This document shows positions 1 through 10,449 of a stretch of DNA of 64,000 bases, piece after piece. The DNA comes from Planctomycetota bacterium (GTDB lineage: Bacteria > Planctomycetota > Phycisphaerae > Phycisphaerales > SM1A02). The notes under the pieces were generated by a model, which was not told where the DNA came from, made no database searches, and saw only the letters and a program-made list of their open reading frames with translations. Position numbers and translations under genes: made by a program. Numbering within the stretch: the first letter of the stretch is position 1; every line of letters begins with the position of its first letter. Location: contig JAIOPG010000001.1 of assembly GCA_021414025.1 (NCBI GenBank), positions 1-64,000 on the forward strand, given 5' to 3'.

Positions 1-2499
<2,499 letters not shown>

Positions 2500-2517
2500 T
2501 TTCGGCTCGGCGTCAAT

Positions 2518-3234
2518 TCACTTGACGCGCGGGTCGCGCTCGCGAGCCTCGGCGAAGCCCTTGGCGCGCAGCCGGCACGAGTCGCAGGTCCCACAGGGCT
2601 CGGCGCCGGGACCGGGGTCGTAGCAGCTGGTGGTGAGTGCGAAGTCCACCCCGAGCTTCCTTCCCAGCGAAACAATCTCCCCCTTGGTCATCCGCAGCAG
2701 CGGCGCCCGCACCGTGAACCAAGGCTCGCCCGCGGGGGGGGCTTCCACGCCGTCGCGCGTGGCCAGATTCGCGAGTCGCTCGAAGGCCTCGATGAACTCC
2801 GGACGGCAATCCGGATAGCCGGAGTAGTCCAGCGCGTTGGCGCCGAAGGCGATCTGCCGGGCGCCGATCGACTCGGCGAATCCGAGGGCGACCGAGAGGA
2901 AGATGGTGTTGCGCGCCGGCACGTAGGTGACCGGGACATCGACCCCGCCGAGGTCGCGGCCGCGGGGAACCTCGATGTCGGCGGTGAGCGCGCTGCCGCC
3001 GAGCGTCCGCAAGTCGACGGCCACCTGCCGGTGCTCCGCGGCGCCGAGCGCTTTCGAAACGCGCCGCGCGAACTCCAGCTCGATCCGGTGCCGCTGCCCA
3101 TAGTCGATGGCCAGGGTGGCGCAGCGGCATCCCTCGGCCTGCAGGGCCGCCAGCGTGACCGCGCTGTCGAGTCCGCCGGAAAGCAGGACGACCGCCCTGC
3201 GGGCATCGGGAGGCGTGTCTCGAATCGGTTTCAT
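2518..3234 (-). CDS. queC: 7-cyano-7-deazaguanine synthase QueC
   Basis: Converts 7-carboxy-7-deazaguanine to preQ0 with ATP and ammonia in queuosine biosynthesis (cytosolic). The 238-residue protein has the N-terminal PP-loop SGGLDS at about residue 19, the DYGQRHRIEL motif, and a C-terminal four-cysteine zinc site (C...CGTCDSC). Length is normal for the family. The ATG at 3234 lies just before the PP-loop strand. The gene faces away from the zinc-ribbon gene at 3281, and the 46-bp gap between them holds overlapping -10-like boxes for both. It ends 18 bp from the gyrB stop (convergent). No other queuosine gene is in the window. Confidence 0.95.
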   Translation of the reverse strand: MKPIRDTPPDARRAVVLLSGGLDSAVTLAALQAEGCRCATLAIDYGQRHRIELEFARRVSKALGAAEHRQVAVDLRTLGGSALTADIEVPRGRDLGGVDVPVTYVPARNTIFLSVALGFAESIGARQIAFGANALDYSGYPDCRPEFIEAFERLANLATRDGVEAPPAGEPWFTVRAPLLRMTKGEIVSLGRKLGVDFALTTSCYDPGPGAEPCGTCDSCRLRAKGFAEARERDPRVK

Positions 3235-3263
3235 CGGGGATTCCGGCGCGGGCGCCGCGTTGA

Positions 3264-3271
3264 AGTATAAC
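3264..3271. promoter_or_regulatory. Overlapping divergent -10 boxes (queC / zinc-ribbon gene)
   Basis: On the minus strand TATACT (3269-3264) precedes queC; on the plus strand TATAAC (3266-3271) ends 9 nt before the ATG at 3281. Both read through the same near-palindromic TATA core, so this is a candidate bidirectional promoter. No good -35 box is seen on either side. Confidence 0.45.
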
Positions 3272-3280
3272 TTTCACTCG

Positions 3281-4132
3281 ATGGCGACATTGGCGACCCA
3301 CATCCGCTGCGACCGCTGCAAGTACGACCTGCACGGGCTCGCCCTGCTCGACGTCTGCCCGGAGTGCGGTCTCGCGGTGGCGACCACGCTGGCCGGCAGC
3401 GAGGACCAGACCGTCCGTTCGCTCGTCGCGTTGCAGCGGCCCCATCGCGTGGCGGCCCTGATGATCGCGATTCCGCTGGCATGCCTGCTGGCCGCGGTGC
3501 TGCAATCCGCCGGTCCCCTGCTCGCCTTCATCGACTCCATGTCGAACCAGACCAGCCGCTTCGCGGAGCAGGTCCGCTTCTGGGGATGGAGCGCCTCTTT
3601 CGCGCTGGTTGCCGTCGCGATCCTGATCGCGATGCTGGCCCTGCTCCCGGCCGAGCTCTCCCTTCGCGCCGAAATGCGCCGGTGGCGGCACTGGCTCAAC
3701 TCGGGGCTGCTGCTCTGGGCCGCGACGCTCGCCGCGATCATCGTGGTGTCGATGCGTCCGGTCCTTCCGCGCGGCGTGCTTGAGATGATCGCCCCCGCGC
3801 TGCAGCTGCCCGCATTCGCGATCACCCTGATCAGCTATCGCCGATTGATTTTCGTCTGCGGCCGGCGCTCGCAGGCCTTCCGCGAGGCGGGGGCGGCGCG
3901 GCAAAAAATCAATCTGCTCATCTACGCCCTCGGCCTGGTCATGGTGGGCGCGATTGCCTCTCCGATTCTCCGCAACCGCCTCGGATGGGACTTGGTCGCC
4001 GTGCTGGCGGACAGCCTGGTGGTGATCGAAACCGGGATTCTCATTTTTGGCCTGGCCTACCTGGTCGCCAACGCTTGGTGGATCGCGCACAGCCTGCTGA
4101 TGCCCCCGATGAAATTCGACATTTCGAATTGA
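3281..4132 (+). CDS. Zinc-ribbon membrane protein, function unknown
   Basis: The 283-residue product begins with a zinc ribbon (CDRCKYDL...CPECG, residues about 9-29) followed by four or five hydrophobic segments typical of membrane helices (around residues 60-85, 105-130, 145-165, 210-235, 245-275). The architecture, a cytosolic CxxC/CxxCG ribbon on a membrane anchor, is common among uncharacterised planctomycete proteins, but no reaction can be assigned. The ATG at 3281 is preferred over upstream in-frame starts because the ribbon begins right after it and a TATAAC box sits 9 nt upstream. Transcribed away from queC. Confidence 0.75.
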   Translation: MATLATHIRCDRCKYDLHGLALLDVCPECGLAVATTLAGSEDQTVRSLVALQRPHRVAALMIAIPLACLLAAVLQSAGPLLAFIDSMSNQTSRFAEQVRFWGWSASFALVAVAILIAMLALLPAELSLRAEMRRWRHWLNSGLLLWAATLAAIIVVSMRPVLPRGVLEMIAPALQLPAFAITLISYRRLIFVCGRRSQAFREAGAARQKINLLIYALGLVMVGAIASPILRNRLGWDLVAVLADSLVVIETGILIFGLAYLVANAWWIAHSLLMPPMKFDISN

Positions 4133-4472
4133 CCGGGGGGTCCCCAATGGGGCCCAAAACCCCGCCTGGCGCTGTCAGGTTGGCAGACTGGCCTCCGTTG
4201 AAGCCAGATTCGGATCATGCCCAGGTCCAAGGGCACCATTTTTCCAGTTCAAATGAGGCTCCGAGCCCCACAAAGGTCTGGTTGAAGTCTCGTCAAATTG
4301 GCTCTAACCGCCTGTTTTATAGATGTTTACGCGAGTTCATACTCGGGGGAAACCGGTCCCTGATCATCTCCAGCACTTTGGCATCCCATTTGTATCTAGA
4401 GGGGTCTCCCTCAATTTTGAGGCACGCAACGTCACATCACCTTCACCAACACTCCCACGGAGAAACACCCCC
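4133..4472. other. 340-bp intergenic region before groEL1
   Basis: No gene is supported here. It contains a -10-like TATAGA at 4318-4323 without a convincing -35 box, and a GGAG Shine-Dalgarno at 4459-4462 serving groEL1. I looked for a CIRCE element (TTAGCACTC-N9-GAGTGCTAA) and did not find one. G/C runs just after 4132 can pair (CCCC/GGGG) but have no T-tract, so I do not call a terminator. Confidence 0.5.
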
Positions 4473-6101
4473 ATGTCCGTCAAAGAACTCTCCTTCGACA
4501 TCGAAGCCCGCAAGTCCCTGCTTGCCGGCGTCGAGAAACTCGCCGCCGCCGTCAAGAGCACGCTGGGTCCCCGCGGACGCAACGCAGTGCTGGACAAGAG
4601 CTGGGGCGGACCGACGGTGACCAAGGACGGCGTCAGCGTCGCCGAGGAGATCGAGTTGACCAACAAGACGGAGAACATGGGCGCCAAGCTCGTCAAGGAA
4701 GCCGCGAGCAAGACCAGCGACGATGCCGGCGACGGTACCACCACCGCCACGGTCCTGGCCGAGGCCATCTTCCGCAGCGGACTGAAGTTCATCGCCAGCG
4801 GCGCCGAGGCCAATGCCCTGGTGCGCGGCATCCGCAAGGCGGTTCTGGTGGTCACCAAGAACATCGAGTCGCTGGCCAAGCCTGTTTCCAGCGTGGCCGG
4901 CGGCATCGCCGCGGTCGCCAGCATCTCCGCCAACAACGACGAGGAGGTCGGCGCCATGATGGCCAAGGCCTTCGAGAAGGTCGGCAAGGATGGCGTGATC
5001 ACGGTCGAAGAAGGCAAGGGCCTGGAGACCGTCGTGGACGTGGTCGAAGGCATGCAGTTCGACCGCGGCTACCTCAGCGCCAACTTCATCACCGACACCG
5101 ATGAGATGACCGTCGAGTTCAGCCGCGCTCTGGTCCTGATCTACGAGGACAAGATCGACTCCATCACCAAGCTGGTGCCCTTCCTCGAGAAGGTCATGGA
5201 CGCCAAGAAGCCTCTGCTGATCATCGCCGAGGACATCACCGGCGAGGCCCTGAGCACGCTGGTGATCAACAAGATGCGCGGCGTGCTGAACGTCTGCGCG
5301 GTGAAGGCCCCCGGCTACGGCGACCGCCGCAAGGCCATGCTCGAAGATCTCGCGATTCTCACCGGCGGCGAAGCGATCATGAAGGATCTGGGCATCGATC
5401 TTGACAAGGTCGTCATCTCCCAGCTCGGCCAGGTCAAGAAGGTCACCGTCGACGCCGACAACACCACGCTCGTCGAGGGCGCGGGAAGCACCAAGGCCAT
5501 CAAGGATCGCTGCGAGCAGATTCGCGCCGAGATGGAGAAGACCGACAGCGACTACGACCGCGAGAAACTGCAGGAGCGCCTGGCCAAGCTCGCCGGCGGC
5601 GTTGCTCAGATCAAGGTTGGAGCCAGCTCCGAGACCGAGCTCAAGGAGAAGAAGAGCCGCGTCGAGGACGCACTGCACGCGACCCGAGCCGCGGTCGCCG
5701 AAGGCGTGGTCGCCGGCGGAGGCGTCAGCTTCGTCCGCAGCATCGCCGCGGTCAAGAAGGCCCGAACCACCGTCGAGGGCGACGAGGCCTTCGGCTTCGA
5801 TGTCATCGCCGAGGCCCTCTCGGTTCCGCTGCGCGTGATCGCCGAGAACGCCGGTGAAAAGGGCACCGTGGTCGTCTCCAAGGTGCTCTCCATGACCGGT
5901 CACAACGGCTTCAACGCACTCACCCGCACCTACGGCGACCTGATCAAGGACGGCGTCATCACGCCGGCCAAGGTCGACCGCTCCGCATTGCAGAACGCGG
6001 CCAGCGTCGCCGGACTGCTGCTCAGCGCCGACTGCGTCATCACCGAGGCTCCCAAGCCGAAGGATGCGCCGGCCGCCCACGACCATTCGCACGCCCACTA
6101 A
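4473..6101 (+). CDS. groEL: Chaperonin GroEL (copy 1, His-rich tail)
   Basis: 60-kDa chaperonin subunit, 542 residues; folds cytosolic proteins in an ATP-driven double ring with GroES. The family signatures are intact: TLGPRGRNAV, the nucleotide-binding AGDGTTTATVLAEA, YGDRRKAMLEDLAILTGG, and the hinge region GGVAQIKVGASSE. The ATG at 4473 is chosen because MSVKELSF aligns with the family start and a GGAG box lies 10 nt upstream. Odd feature: instead of the usual GGM-rich tail the C-terminus ends APAAHDHSHAH, which is histidine-rich. It is first in a groEL1-groES-groEL2 cluster (46 bp to groES). Client or metal specificity of this copy is unknown. Confidence 0.96.
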   Translation: MSVKELSFDIEARKSLLAGVEKLAAAVKSTLGPRGRNAVLDKSWGGPTVTKDGVSVAEEIELTNKTENMGAKLVKEAASKTSDDAGDGTTTATVLAEAIFRSGLKFIASGAEANALVRGIRKAVLVVTKNIESLAKPVSSVAGGIAAVASISANNDEEVGAMMAKAFEKVGKDGVITVEEGKGLETVVDVVEGMQFDRGYLSANFITDTDEMTVEFSRALVLIYEDKIDSITKLVPFLEKVMDAKKPLLIIAEDITGEALSTLVINKMRGVLNVCAVKAPGYGDRRKAMLEDLAILTGGEAIMKDLGIDLDKVVISQLGQVKKVTVDADNTTLVEGAGSTKAIKDRCEQIRAEMEKTDSDYDREKLQERLAKLAGGVAQIKVGASSETELKEKKSRVEDALHATRAAVAEGVVAGGGVSFVRSIAAVKKARTTVEGDEAFGFDVIAEALSVPLRVIAENAGEKGTVVVSKVLSMTGHNGFNALTRTYGDLIKDGVITPAKVDRSALQNAASVAGLLLSADCVITEAPKPKDAPAAHDHSHAH

Positions 6102-6147
6102 ATCGTTTCCAATCATCAATCGTTCACAACCCAACGGAGTCAACACC

Positions 6148-6441
6148 ATGTCAAACATTCGTCCCCTCGAAGACCGCATCCTCGTCAAGCCGCTCGATCC
6201 CGAGACCAAGACCGCAACCGGCCTCTACCTTCCGGAGAGCGCCAAGGAAAAGCCCATGCAGGGCAAGGTGGTCGCCACCGGTCCGGGCAAGCTGCTGGAC
6301 AACGGCACGCGCCAAACCCCGCTCGTCAAGAAGGGCGACACCGTCGTGTACGGGAAGTACTCCGGCACCGAAGTCGAGATCAAGAACACCAAGCACCTGA
6401 TCGTTCGCGAGAGCGAGCTGCTGGGCATCATCGAAGGCTGA
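6148..6441 (+). CDS. groES: Co-chaperonin GroES
   Basis: 10-kDa lid of the GroEL chamber, 97 residues. MSNIRPLEDRILVKPLD is the family N-terminus; the mobile loop region (TATGLYLPESAKEKP) and the C-terminal VRESELLGIIEG strand are present. The ATG at 6148 follows a GGAG box by 8 nt; upstream in-frame codons are not needed. It lies between two groEL genes, 46 bp after groEL1 and 24 bp before groEL2, so all three are probably one transcript. The groEL-groES-groEL order differs from the usual groES-groEL. Confidence 0.96.
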   Translation: MSNIRPLEDRILVKPLDPETKTATGLYLPESAKEKPMQGKVVATGPGKLLDNGTRQTPLVKKGDTVVYGKYSGTEVEIKNTKHLIVRESELLGIIEG

Positions 6442-6465
6442 TTCAGAAAGACCAAAGGAAACACC

Positions 6466-8079
6466 ATGAGCAACAAGCAGATGAAATTCAAGGCCCTGGC
6501 CCACGCCGAACTCAAGCGCGGCGTCGACCAGATCGCCCGCGCCGTCGCGGTGACAATGGGACCGACCGGCCGCAATGTGATCGTGCAGAAGTCCTTCGGC
6601 AACCCGAGCGTGACCAAGGACGGCGTCAGCGTCGCCAAGGAAGTCGAGCTGCCCTGTCCTTTTGAAAATATGGGCGCCAAGCTGGTGCACCAGGTCGCCA
6701 AGAAGACCGCGGATGTCGCCGGCGACGGCACCACCGCCGCCACCGTGCTGGCCGCCGCCATCTTCAACGGCGGGTTGAAGTTCGTCGCGGGCGCGGTCAA
6801 CGCCGTCGCTCTGCAGCGCGGCATCAATCTTGCGGCCACCGCCGCCAGCAACGCGCTGGTCGAGATGGCCCAGAAGTGCAAGGGCAAGGCCGATCTGGAG
6901 AAGATCGCCACCGTCAGCGCCAACCACGACGCTCAGCTCGGCAAGCTGATCGCCGAGGCCATCGACCGCGTCGGCGCCAACGGCGTCGTCGAGGTGGAGG
7001 ATGGCCGGACCGCCGAGACCACACTCGAATACGTCGAGGGCATGAGTTTCGACAAGGGCTACCTCTCCCCCTACTTCATGACCGATCCCAAGAAGGGCGA
7101 GTGCGTGCTTGAGAATCCGCAGATCCTGATCCACGAGAAGAAGATCTCCAACCTCGCCGATCTGCTGCCCCTGCTGAACAAGGTGGCCCAGTCCGGCAAG
7201 CCCCTGCTGATCATCGCCGAGGAAGTCGAGAACGAGGCCCTCGCGGCCCTGGTCGTCAACCGCCTCCGCGGCGTGCTGCAGGTCTGCGCCGTCAAGGCTC
7301 CCGGTTTCGGTGATCGCCGCAAGGCCATGCTGGGCGACATCGCCACGCTGACCGGCGGAACCTTCATCGCCGAGGACCTCGGTCGCAATCTCGAGGACGT
7401 GGCGCTGGACGAGCTGGGAACGGCCAAGCGCGTCGTCATCGGCAAGGACGAGACCATCATCGTGCAGGGCGGCGGCAAGAAGAGCGAAGTCACCGCCCGC
7501 GCCGAGCAGATCAAGTCGCTGCACGACAAGAGCACCAGCGACTACGACCGCGAGAAGCTGATGGAGCGCCACGCCAAGCTCACCAGCGGCGTCGCCGTGA
7601 TCCATGTCGGCGCCTCCACCGAGGCGGCCCTCAAGGAGAAGAAGGATCGCGTCGACGACGCGATCCACGCGACCCGCGCGGCCGCCAAGGAGGGCTATGT
7701 GCCCGGCGGCGGCGTGGCCTATCTGCGGGCCATCGACGCGGTCACCAAGGCGAAGGCCAAGGCCGACGGCGACGAGAAGTTCGGCTTCGACATCGTGATC
7801 AGCGCCATGCGGACTCCCTGCTGGCAGATCGCCCAGAACTCCGGCGTGGACGGCGACGTCACCGTGGAGAAGGTGCTTGAAGGCAAGGGCGCCTACGGCT
7901 TCAACGCCGGCAGCGGCGAGTACGAGGATCTGGTGAAGGCGGGCATTATCGATCCCGTCCTGGTCACCCGCACCGCGCTGCAAAACGCGGCCAGCGTCGC
8001 CGGCCTCATGCTTACCACCGACGTCCTGGTGACGGACTTGAAGGACGACGCGGAGCCCGTGGAAGACAGCGTCAGTTGA
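6466..8079 (+). CDS. groEL: Chaperonin GroEL (copy 2)
   Basis: Second 60-kDa chaperonin, 537 residues, clearly divergent from copy 1 but with intact ATPase signatures (TMGPTGRNVIV, AGDGTTAATVLAAA, FGDRRKAMLGDIATLTGG, GVAVIHVGAS). Its N-terminal SNKQMKFKALAHAELKRGV and C-terminal acidic tail (LKDDAEPVEDSVS) replace the canonical ends; there is no GGM repeat. A Shine-Dalgarno AAAGGAA precedes the ATG. It is last in the cluster and is followed by a strong intrinsic terminator at 8116-8156. Which of the two copies is the general housekeeping chaperonin cannot be told from sequence alone. Confidence 0.95.
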   Translation: MSNKQMKFKALAHAELKRGVDQIARAVAVTMGPTGRNVIVQKSFGNPSVTKDGVSVAKEVELPCPFENMGAKLVHQVAKKTADVAGDGTTAATVLAAAIFNGGLKFVAGAVNAVALQRGINLAATAASNALVEMAQKCKGKADLEKIATVSANHDAQLGKLIAEAIDRVGANGVVEVEDGRTAETTLEYVEGMSFDKGYLSPYFMTDPKKGECVLENPQILIHEKKISNLADLLPLLNKVAQSGKPLLIIAEEVENEALAALVVNRLRGVLQVCAVKAPGFGDRRKAMLGDIATLTGGTFIAEDLGRNLEDVALDELGTAKRVVIGKDETIIVQGGGKKSEVTARAEQIKSLHDKSTSDYDREKLMERHAKLTSGVAVIHVGASTEAALKEKKDRVDDAIHATRAAAKEGYVPGGGVAYLRAIDAVTKAKAKADGDEKFGFDIVISAMRTPCWQIAQNSGVDGDVTVEKVLEGKGAYGFNAGSGEYEDLVKAGIIDPVLVTRTALQNAASVAGLMLTTDVLVTDLKDDAEPVEDSVS

Positions 8080-8115
8080 CACCCATGCGACATGGGTTTG
8101 ATTCGGTCTTGACCC

Positions 8116-8156
8116 AGGGACCGAGTCGGCATTGAAAACCGGCTCGGTCCCTTTTT
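8116..8156 (+). terminator. Intrinsic terminator after groEL2
   Basis: A perfect 10-bp stem (8116-8125 with 8143-8152, AGGGACCGAG/CTCGGTCCCT) is extended inward by CGG/CCG and followed by TTTTT to 8156. It closes the chaperonin operon 36 bp after the groEL2 stop and separates it from dnaJ. Confidence 0.9.
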
Positions 8157-8182
8157 CGTTCAACCCACCCAGCGGAGCCCCC

Positions 8183-9340
8183 GTGGCGGAACCTCGCGAC
8201 TACTACGAATTGTTCGGCATCGCCAAGGACGCCTCGGCGGACGACATCAAGCGCGCCTATCGGCGCCTGGCGATGAAGTACCACCCCGACCGCAATCCCG
8301 GCGACGCCGCGGCCGAGGCGGAATTCAAGGCCTGCGCCGAGGCCTACGAGGTGCTGGGCGACCCGGAAAAGCGCGCCCTCTACGACCGGTATGGCCATGC
8401 GGGCCTGCGCTCCAATCCCCACCATGACTTCCGCTCGATGCACGTGGAGGACATCTTCTCGATGTTCAACGACATCTTCGGCGGCGCTGGCGGTGGCGGC
8501 GGCGGGCGCCAGCGCGGCGTGGCCCGCGGCTACGACCTGGAGACCGAGGTGGAGCTGGAGCTGAAGGACGTCCTCAACGGCTGCGAGCGCGACGTGGAGT
8601 TCACGCGGCAGGATGTCTGCACCGTCTGCTCCGGCAGCGGCGCCAAGGCGGGCTCGACCCCCGTGACCTGCCCGACCTGCCAGGGCCGCGGACAGGTGCA
8701 GCAGTCGGGGCTCGGCGGCATGTTCCGCATGGTCACCACCTGCCCCAACTGCCAGGGTGCCGGCAAGATCGTCATCGACAAGTGCACCACCTGCCGCGGC
8801 AGCAGCCGCGTGCCCACCAACAAGCGGCTGCGGATCAAGGTGCCCGCCGGCATCGCCGACGGCCAGGTGATTCGCGTGGCCGGCGAGGGCGAGCCACCGC
8901 GCCGCGAGCTCAGCATGGACGGCAGCGGCGTGCGCGGCGACCTGCACGCCGTGGTGCGCGTCAAGGAACACAAGGATTTCGAGCGCGACGGAGACGACCT
9001 GGTCATGGCCCTGACCATCGGATTCTCGCGGGCGGCGCTGGGCGGCGTGGTCGAGGTCAAGTCGATCGACGGCCCGGTCTCGATCGAGATTCCCCACGGC
9101 TCGCAGCAGGGCGACACGGTGCGCATCGACAACCGCGGCGTGCCCAACCTCAAGAGCAAGAAGCGCGGCGACCTGGTCGCGGTGCTGATGCTGCAGGTTC
9201 CGAACAAGCTCACCGACCGGCAGCGCCAGCTCCTGGAGGAGTTCGCCCGCACCGAGAAGATCGAGCCGCGCAAAGGCGCCTCCAAGAGCGGCTTCTGGGA
9301 CAAGATGAAGGATCTGAAGGATTCCCTCACCGGCGGATAA
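8183..9340 (+). CDS. dnaJ: Chaperone protein DnaJ
   Basis: Type I Hsp40 (385 residues) that stimulates DnaK ATPase. Visible in order: J domain with HPD (residues about 5-70), Gly-rich segment (GGAGGGGGGRQRG), four CxxCxGxx zinc repeats (CTVCSGSG, CPTCQGRG, CPNCQGAG, CTTCRGSS), then the two client-binding beta domains. The last zinc repeat ends in Ser rather than Gly. The GTG at 8183 is chosen: GGAG sits 6 nt upstream, and the earlier in-frame ATG at 8132 lies in the loop of the groEL2 terminator. grpE follows after 8 bp. dnaK is not in the window. Confidence 0.95.
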   Translation: MAEPRDYYELFGIAKDASADDIKRAYRRLAMKYHPDRNPGDAAAEAEFKACAEAYEVLGDPEKRALYDRYGHAGLRSNPHHDFRSMHVEDIFSMFNDIFGGAGGGGGGRQRGVARGYDLETEVELELKDVLNGCERDVEFTRQDVCTVCSGSGAKAGSTPVTCPTCQGRGQVQQSGLGGMFRMVTTCPNCQGAGKIVIDKCTTCRGSSRVPTNKRLRIKVPAGIADGQVIRVAGEGEPPRRELSMDGSGVRGDLHAVVRVKEHKDFERDGDDLVMALTIGFSRAALGGVVEVKSIDGPVSIEIPHGSQQGDTVRIDNRGVPNLKSKKRGDLVAVLMLQVPNKLTDRQRQLLEEFARTEKIEPRKGASKSGFWDKMKDLKDSLTGG

Positions 9341-9348
9341 GGATCACC

Positions 9349-9873
9349 ATGAACAGCAACGACCAAACCAACAACACCGCGGACGCCGACGACGAAATGC
9401 CGGAAGCCGCCGGCACCCCCGAAGAGACCATCGTCCAGCTCGAGCAGGAGATCGTCGAGCTCAAGGAGTCGCGCCTGCGGGCGCTGGCCGATCTGCAGAA
9501 CACCGCGCGGCGCGGCGTGGAGAACGAAACGCGGGCGCGGATCCAGGGCATCATGGGCGCGGCGCGCGGAGTCATTCCGGTGCTGGACCAGTTCGAGCTG
9601 GCCCTGCAGCAGAAGGATCTGACCGCCAAGCAGGCCGCCGAGGGGCTGCGCCTGCTCCAGAGCGAGCTGTGGAAGTCGCTTGAGCGCGTGGGAGTGGCCA
9701 AGATCGAGCCCAGCATCGGCGACGCCTTCGAGCCGGACAAGCATGAGGCCGTGCTGCAGCAGCCCGCCGAAGGGGTCGAGGCGGGCGCGATCAGCATGCG
9801 CCTGCAGGATGGATATCGCATCGGCGAAACGGTGCTGCGCCCCGCGAAGGTCGCCATCCAGCCCAACAGCTGA
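9349..9873 (+). CDS. grpE: Nucleotide exchange factor GrpE
   Basis: Releases ADP from DnaK; 174 residues. An acidic, disordered N-terminus (about 25 residues) leads into a long amphipathic coiled coil (ETIVQLEQEIVELKESRLRA onward), a four-helix part, and the C-terminal beta domain with the family ending GYRIGETVLRPAKVAI. The ATG is 8 bp after dnaJ with AAGGAT overlapping the dnaJ stop, so the two are translationally close. The FmdB-like gene follows after 19 bp. Confidence 0.94.
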   Translation: MNSNDQTNNTADADDEMPEAAGTPEETIVQLEQEIVELKESRLRALADLQNTARRGVENETRARIQGIMGAARGVIPVLDQFELALQQKDLTAKQAAEGLRLLQSELWKSLERVGVAKIEPSIGDAFEPDKHEAVLQQPAEGVEAGAISMRLQDGYRIGETVLRPAKVAIQPNS

Positions 9874-9892
9874 GCGCCTCGCTGTCACGACC

Positions 9893-10399
9893 ATGCCGAC
9901 CTATGAATACATCTGTGACGCCTGCGGCAAGGAGTACGAGAAGTTCCAGTCGATCACTTCCAAGCCCGACCGCGTCTGCCCGAAATGCAAGGCCCGCAAG
10001 GTGCGCCGCAAGATCGGCATCGGCTCGGCGGTGATCTTCAAGGGCAGCGGCTTCTACGAAACCGACTACCGAAGCGAGGGCTACACCAAGGCCGCCGAAG
10101 CGGACCGCAAGTCCTCCGAGACACCCAAGGCCGACGCATCTTCGGCGAATGAAACTTCAAAGCCCGGCGCCGAAGCCGCAAAGCCTGCAAGCGGAGCGAC
10201 CGCCGGAAGCGCGGCATCGAATGATTCGAAGAAGAGCGGCGCCGATTCAAGCGCGGCCAAGGCGACCACCTCCGAGCCGACCAAAACCAGTTCCGATGAA
10301 AAGCCGCGGCGTTCCTCAAAAGAGGGCATGGCGGCGAAAGCGGTCCATCCATCGCGCGTGGGTCGCGGCCAGGGCAACCTGCGCCGCAAGACCAAGTGA
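9893..10399 (+). CDS. FmdB-family zinc-ribbon protein with low-complexity tail
   Basis: 168 residues. The first 45 residues are the FmdB zinc-ribbon: MPTYEYICDACGKEYEKFQS with a second CPKC pair and the GSAVIFKGSGFYETDY motif shared by the family. The remaining two thirds is low-complexity Ala/Ser/Lys/Thr/Glu sequence ending in a basic patch (GQGNLRRKTK). The family's biochemical role is not established. Position, 19 bp after grpE, suggests co-transcription with dnaJ-grpE. rnr starts 50 bp downstream with its own -10-like box. Confidence 0.85.
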   Translation: MPTYEYICDACGKEYEKFQSITSKPDRVCPKCKARKVRRKIGIGSAVIFKGSGFYETDYRSEGYTKAAEADRKSSETPKADASSANETSKPGAEAAKPASGATAGSAASNDSKKSGADSSAAKATTSEPTKTSSDEKPRRSSKEGMAAKAVHPSRVGRGQGNLRRKTK

Positions 10400-10437
10400 T
10401 CGCGCGGCCGCACATGATCCCAATTCTCTTTCAAAGA

Positions 10438-10443
10438 TAGACT
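10438..10443 (+). promoter_or_regulatory. -10-like TAGACT before rnr
   Basis: TAGACT ends exactly 6 nt before the rnr ATG (10450), inside GATAGACTC. No Shine-Dalgarno follows it, so transcription would start at or next to the start codon (leaderless). No clear -35 box. Confidence 0.5.
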
Positions 10444-10449
10444 CGTCCA

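Noticed and set aside
4133-4172. G/C run after 4132 as a terminator
   Set aside because: The pairing is short and no T-tract follows.
4133-4472. CIRCE element before groEL1
   Set aside because: Neither TTAGCACTC nor its mirror was found within the region.
4443-8163. Two antisense open frames (588 and 670 codons) over the groEL genes
   Set aside because: They are His/Gly/Leu-rich mirror translations of groEL codons, with no start signals or motifs.
8132-8182. ATG at 8132 as the start of dnaJ
   Set aside because: It is within the loop of the groEL2 terminator hairpin and would add residues absent from DnaJ; GTG 8183 has a proper Shine-Dalgarno.
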